DNA of 7,832 nt from an uncultured Granulicatella sp. (lineage in GTDB: Bacteria; Bacillota; Bacilli; Lactobacillales; Aerococcaceae): assembly GCA_900551535.1 (NCBI GenBank), contig URWJ01000064.1, positions 1 through 7,832 of the forward strand. The letters are read 5' to 3'. Below the pieces are notes generated by a model. That model searched no databases and was not told the origin of the DNA. It saw only the letters and a program-made list of their open reading frames with translations. How positions within the stretch are numbered: the first letter of the stretch is position 1; each line of letters starts with the position of its first letter. Both the position numbers and the translations under genes were made by a program. Positions 6,570 to 7,832 of this stretch are shown here, piece by piece.

Positions 6570-6953
6570 TTGAAATTGAAAAAGATGATAAGAGCACTTT
6601 TAGTAGTTGTGGGCTTAGTTGTTGGTGTATACACAATACGGGGAATAGTTCGCCATAATGAGATGAGTCAAATCGTTAACAGTGAAGAAGTTAAGGAAAT
6701 CTATTTGAAAGTATTAACATCGATTGACCCTGATGCTTTTACCGAAAAAGGGAAAATACAAAAATATACAATTGACTCTTTCGAGAAAAAACCGACAGGC
6801 GGTATAATTGTTTATCTATATGTTAATGACAATAAAGATTATAAAACCTCCGTATACCTTTATAAGGATTATAATACTGGGAAGATAAAAGATGGTGGTG
6901 GCAGTTTGTCGCCGGAGTTGAATGAATTTGTAAAAAGTAAAAAAGCTGAGTAA
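6570..6953 (+). CDS. DUF1310-like membrane-anchored small protein, copy 2 (TTG start)
   Basis: A 127-residue paralogue of the preceding gene with the same plan: basic start (KLKK), hydrophobic segment about 8-23, then a polar domain. Matching motifs are QIVNSEEVKEIY (34-45, versus IVQSDEVKTI in copy 1), KYTIDS (65-70), KPTGGI (74-79, versus NPMGGI) and GGGSLSPELNEF (109-120, versus GGGPSQEF). The two have diverged well below near-identity, so the duplication is not recent. The TTG start is chosen on ribosome-site spacing and because it aligns the anchor with that of copy 1; ATG at 6585 would cut 5 residues without losing the anchor. It follows copy 1 by 57 nt with no terminator. A sampled line (6781-6840) has 18 of 60 G+C, much lower than the exporter genes. 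Function unknown. Confidence 0.72.
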   Translation: MKLKKMIRALLVVVGLVVGVYTIRGIVRHNEMSQIVNSEEVKEIYLKVLTSIDPDAFTEKGKIQKYTIDSFEKKPTGGIIVYLYVNDNKDYKTSVYLYKDYNTGKIKDGGGSLSPELNEFVKSKKAE

Positions 6954-6955
6954 AG

Positions 6956-6984
6956 TTTATATAGAGAACGTTATACGATATACT
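6956..6984 (+). promoter_or_regulatory. Possible internal promoter before the 61-residue membrane protein gene
   Basis: TTTATA (6956-6961), 17-nt spacer, TATACT (6979-6984). The -10 is good and the -35 is weak. It could add transcription of the last gene in the cluster. Confidence 0.35.
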
Positions 6985-7026
6985 ATGCAAAAAGGAAAGT
7001 TAACAATAAAAAGGGAGAGTTAATAG

Positions 7027-7212
7027 ATGGAACTATTAAGAATTTTTGGGAATCAATTTTTTAAGGACTTTTTCATTAATTTTGGCGTTGCGACTTTATT
7101 TTGTTTGGCGTTCTTTTTAGCAGTTGCTTACACGGTTGTAAAGGTAATTATGGTGCAAGAATCGAATCGCACAACGACTGTGGATGAATCAAAAAAGGCA
7201 AAGAAAAAATAA
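7027..7212 (+). CDS. Small single-span membrane protein with a lysine-rich tail
   Basis: A 61-residue protein I do not recognise. It has a short amphipathic or hydrophobic start (LLRIFGNQFFKDFF), one clear membrane span at about 17-42 (INFGVATLFC to TVVKVIMV) and a polar tail ending in KKAKKK. The positive tail favours a cytoplasmic C-terminus. The ribosome site AAGGGAG (7011-7017) is 9 nt before the ATG. It is the last plus-strand gene before the bidirectional terminator, 73 nt after the second DUF1310-like gene. Candidates include a small accessory membrane protein or a membrane-active peptide, but nothing in the sequence decides this. Confidence 0.65.
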   Translation: MELLRIFGNQFFKDFFINFGVATLFCLAFFLAVAYTVVKVIMVQESNRTTTVDESKKAKKK

Positions 7213-7226
7213 TGGATAATAAAAAT

Positions 7227-7274
7227 AAGCACTAATCCAATCCGATTTGCGGAGCGATTAGTGCTTTTCTTTTG
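7227..7274. terminator. Bidirectional intrinsic terminator
   Basis: Arms AAGCACTAATC (7227-7237) and GATTAGTGCTT (7256-7266) pair perfectly over 11 bp. The loop holds a further 4-bp stem (TCCG 7241-7244 with CGGA 7250-7253). Plus-strand read-out ends in TTTTCTTTT, and minus-strand read-out ends in TTATTTTTATTA. The right arm overlaps the stop codon of the convergent minus-strand gene. Confidence 0.88.
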
Positions 7275-7521
7275 GTTCTTTATCGTCTAGTGAATCCTCG
7301 TCATCGGGCAGATTCTCGATGAGATTGGCGAGTTTTTTCAACTCGTTATAGGTGCGAAGCATGTTGATACTTGTTACGATGCTTGTCGTTGCGAATAGAC
7401 AGCAGAATAATGTGATAAAGTCAAATCCATTTCCAGGATAATGCGTCGTTGCTAGAAAGATAAAGAAGACGGCTAATATGATTTCAAAATATAGTTTTCT
7501 GAAGAAACTTTTTCGTGTCAT
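7258..7521 (-). CDS. Small two-span membrane protein with an acidic tail
   Basis: An 87-residue protein I do not recognise. It begins with a basic stretch (TRKSFFRKLY), followed by two hydrophobic segments at about 10-27 and 33-54 separated by a short polar turn (THYPGNGFD). It then has a helical stretch (RTYNELKKLANLIENL) and a strongly acidic tail (PDDEDSLDDKEPKEKH). Both ends are predicted to face the cytoplasm. The ATG at 7521 is preferred because AAAGGA (7530-7535) precedes it by 8 nt; an ATG three codons upstream at 7530 overlaps that site and has only a 4-nt spacing to an AGGA. It has its own promoter, is divergent from groES, and converges on the 61-residue gene with a shared terminator. 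Confidence 0.7.
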   Translation of the reverse strand: MTRKSFFRKLYFEIILAVFFIFLATTHYPGNGFDFITLFCCLFATTSIVTSINMLRTYNELKKLANLIENLPDDEDSLDDKEPKEKH

Positions 7522-7529
7522 CGCAATCA

Positions 7530-7535
7530 TCCTTT
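7530..7535 (-). promoter_or_regulatory. Ribosome binding site deciding the start of the 87-residue protein
   Basis: AAAGGA on the minus strand lies 8 nt upstream of the ATG at 7521 and overlaps the alternative ATG at 7530. Confidence 0.6.
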
Positions 7536-7544
7536 CCTGTCAAA

Positions 7545-7573
7545 ATCTTACAAAATTCCAGACAAATAAGCAA
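7545..7573 (-). promoter_or_regulatory. Candidate promoter of the 87-residue membrane protein gene
   Basis: On the minus strand, -35 TTGCTT (7568-7573), 17-nt spacer, -10 TAAGAT (7545-7550). The leader would be about 15-20 nt. Confidence 0.5.
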
Positions 7574-7583
7574 GTATTTATTC

Positions 7584-7612
7584 TTGATTTTTCCTGACCA
7601 AATGAGTATCAT
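7584..7612 (+). promoter_or_regulatory. groES promoter (vegetative sigma factor type)
   Basis: -35 TTGATT (7584-7589), 17-nt spacer, -10 TATCAT (7607-7612). The predicted start near 7619 places the CIRCE element at the very beginning of the transcript, its usual place in groESL operons. Confidence 0.75.
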
Positions 7613-7623
7613 AAAACTATGAG

Positions 7624-7650
7624 TTAGCACTCAGTGTTTTTGAGTGCTAA
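7624..7650. promoter_or_regulatory. CIRCE element, operator of heat-shock repressor HrcA
   Basis: TTAGCACTC (7624-7632), a 9-nt spacer, and GAGTGCTAA (7642-7650) form a perfect match to the CIRCE consensus. HrcA bound here represses groESL; GroEL activity keeps HrcA functional, so unfolded protein relieves repression. Confidence 0.98.
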
Positions 7651-7672
7651 AAAAGATGAAGGAGGATTTCAT

Positions 7673-7832
7673 ATGTTAAAGCCTTTAAAAGATAGAGTTG
7701 TTATTCAAATGGTAGAGCAAGAAGAAAAAACTGCTGGAGGATTATTCCTACCAACAACTGCTCAAGAAAAATTACAATTTGCAAAAGTCATCGCAACAAG
7801 CGAATTCACTGCTGCAGAAGACCGTCAAGTGG
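7673..7832 (+). CDS. groES: Co-chaperonin GroES (3' truncated by window end)
   Basis: The first 53 codons of an expected ~94-residue protein. The start MLKPLKDRVVIQ is the classic GroES N-terminus. EEKTAGGLFLPTTAQEKLQ (17-35) is the mobile loop that docks onto GroEL, with the hydrophobic LFLP tip. The position usually read as GKV is AKV here, a mild variation. GroES caps the GroEL ring and allows ATP-driven folding in the cytoplasm. The ribosome site AAGGAGG (7659-7665) is 7 nt before the ATG. Control is by the promoter and CIRCE just upstream. groEL should follow beyond the window. Confidence 0.97.
   Translation, partial: MLKPLKDRVVIQMVEQEEKTAGGLFLPTTAQEKLQFAKVIATSEFTAAEDRQV

Noticed and set aside
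6985..7023. 12-codon mini-ORF (ATG at 6985 to TAA at 7021-7023) just before the 61-residue gene
   Set aside because: It has no ribosome site, and it starts at the edge of the candidate -10. A leader peptide cannot be supported.

Overview
The window looks like chromosome of a low-GC Gram-positive bacterium of the Lactobacillales. This rests on the YdiF-type ABC-F protein, the redox repressor Rex, a CIRCE-controlled groES, strong AGGAGG-type ribosome sites, and a DUF1310-like pair, a family I associate with streptococci, enterococci and listeriae. A Carnobacteriaceae-type host such as Granulicatella is a guess from overall flavour only; no 16S or other decisive marker is present.

Left part (1-2640): the 3' end of one ABC exporter half-gene, overlapped by a complete second half-gene. 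Their nucleotide-binding domains carry complementary defects, which marks an asymmetric heterodimeric multidrug-type exporter. A long hairpin follows, able to terminate transcription in both directions between convergent genes, and then a perfect 22-bp AT-rich palindrome.

Middle (2680-5553): a minus-strand ABC-F translation factor of the YdiF type, then a 242-nt divergent promoter region, then rex with its own strong intrinsic terminator. The divergent region is the longest gene-free stretch. It holds both promoters and a cluster of TTGTGA/TTCAC half-sites. No gene-free stretch exceeds 300 nt.

Right part (5554-7532): a cluster of small genes. First comes a HicB-family antitoxin-like gene with no HicA toxin beside it; its promoter spacer holds a perfect inverted repeat that looks like an autoregulatory operator. 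Then come two tandem, diverged DUF1310-like membrane-anchored proteins and a 61-residue single-span membrane protein, ending at a bidirectional terminator. A convergent minus-strand gene encodes an 87-residue two-span membrane protein. The cluster is poorer in GC than the ABC genes on sampled lines.

Far right (7584-7832): a vegetative promoter, a perfect CIRCE element (HrcA operator) and the first 53 codons of groES. As I recall it, ydiF, rex and groES also lie in this order in Bacillus subtilis, so the small-gene cluster occupies a variable slot inside a conserved neighbourhood.
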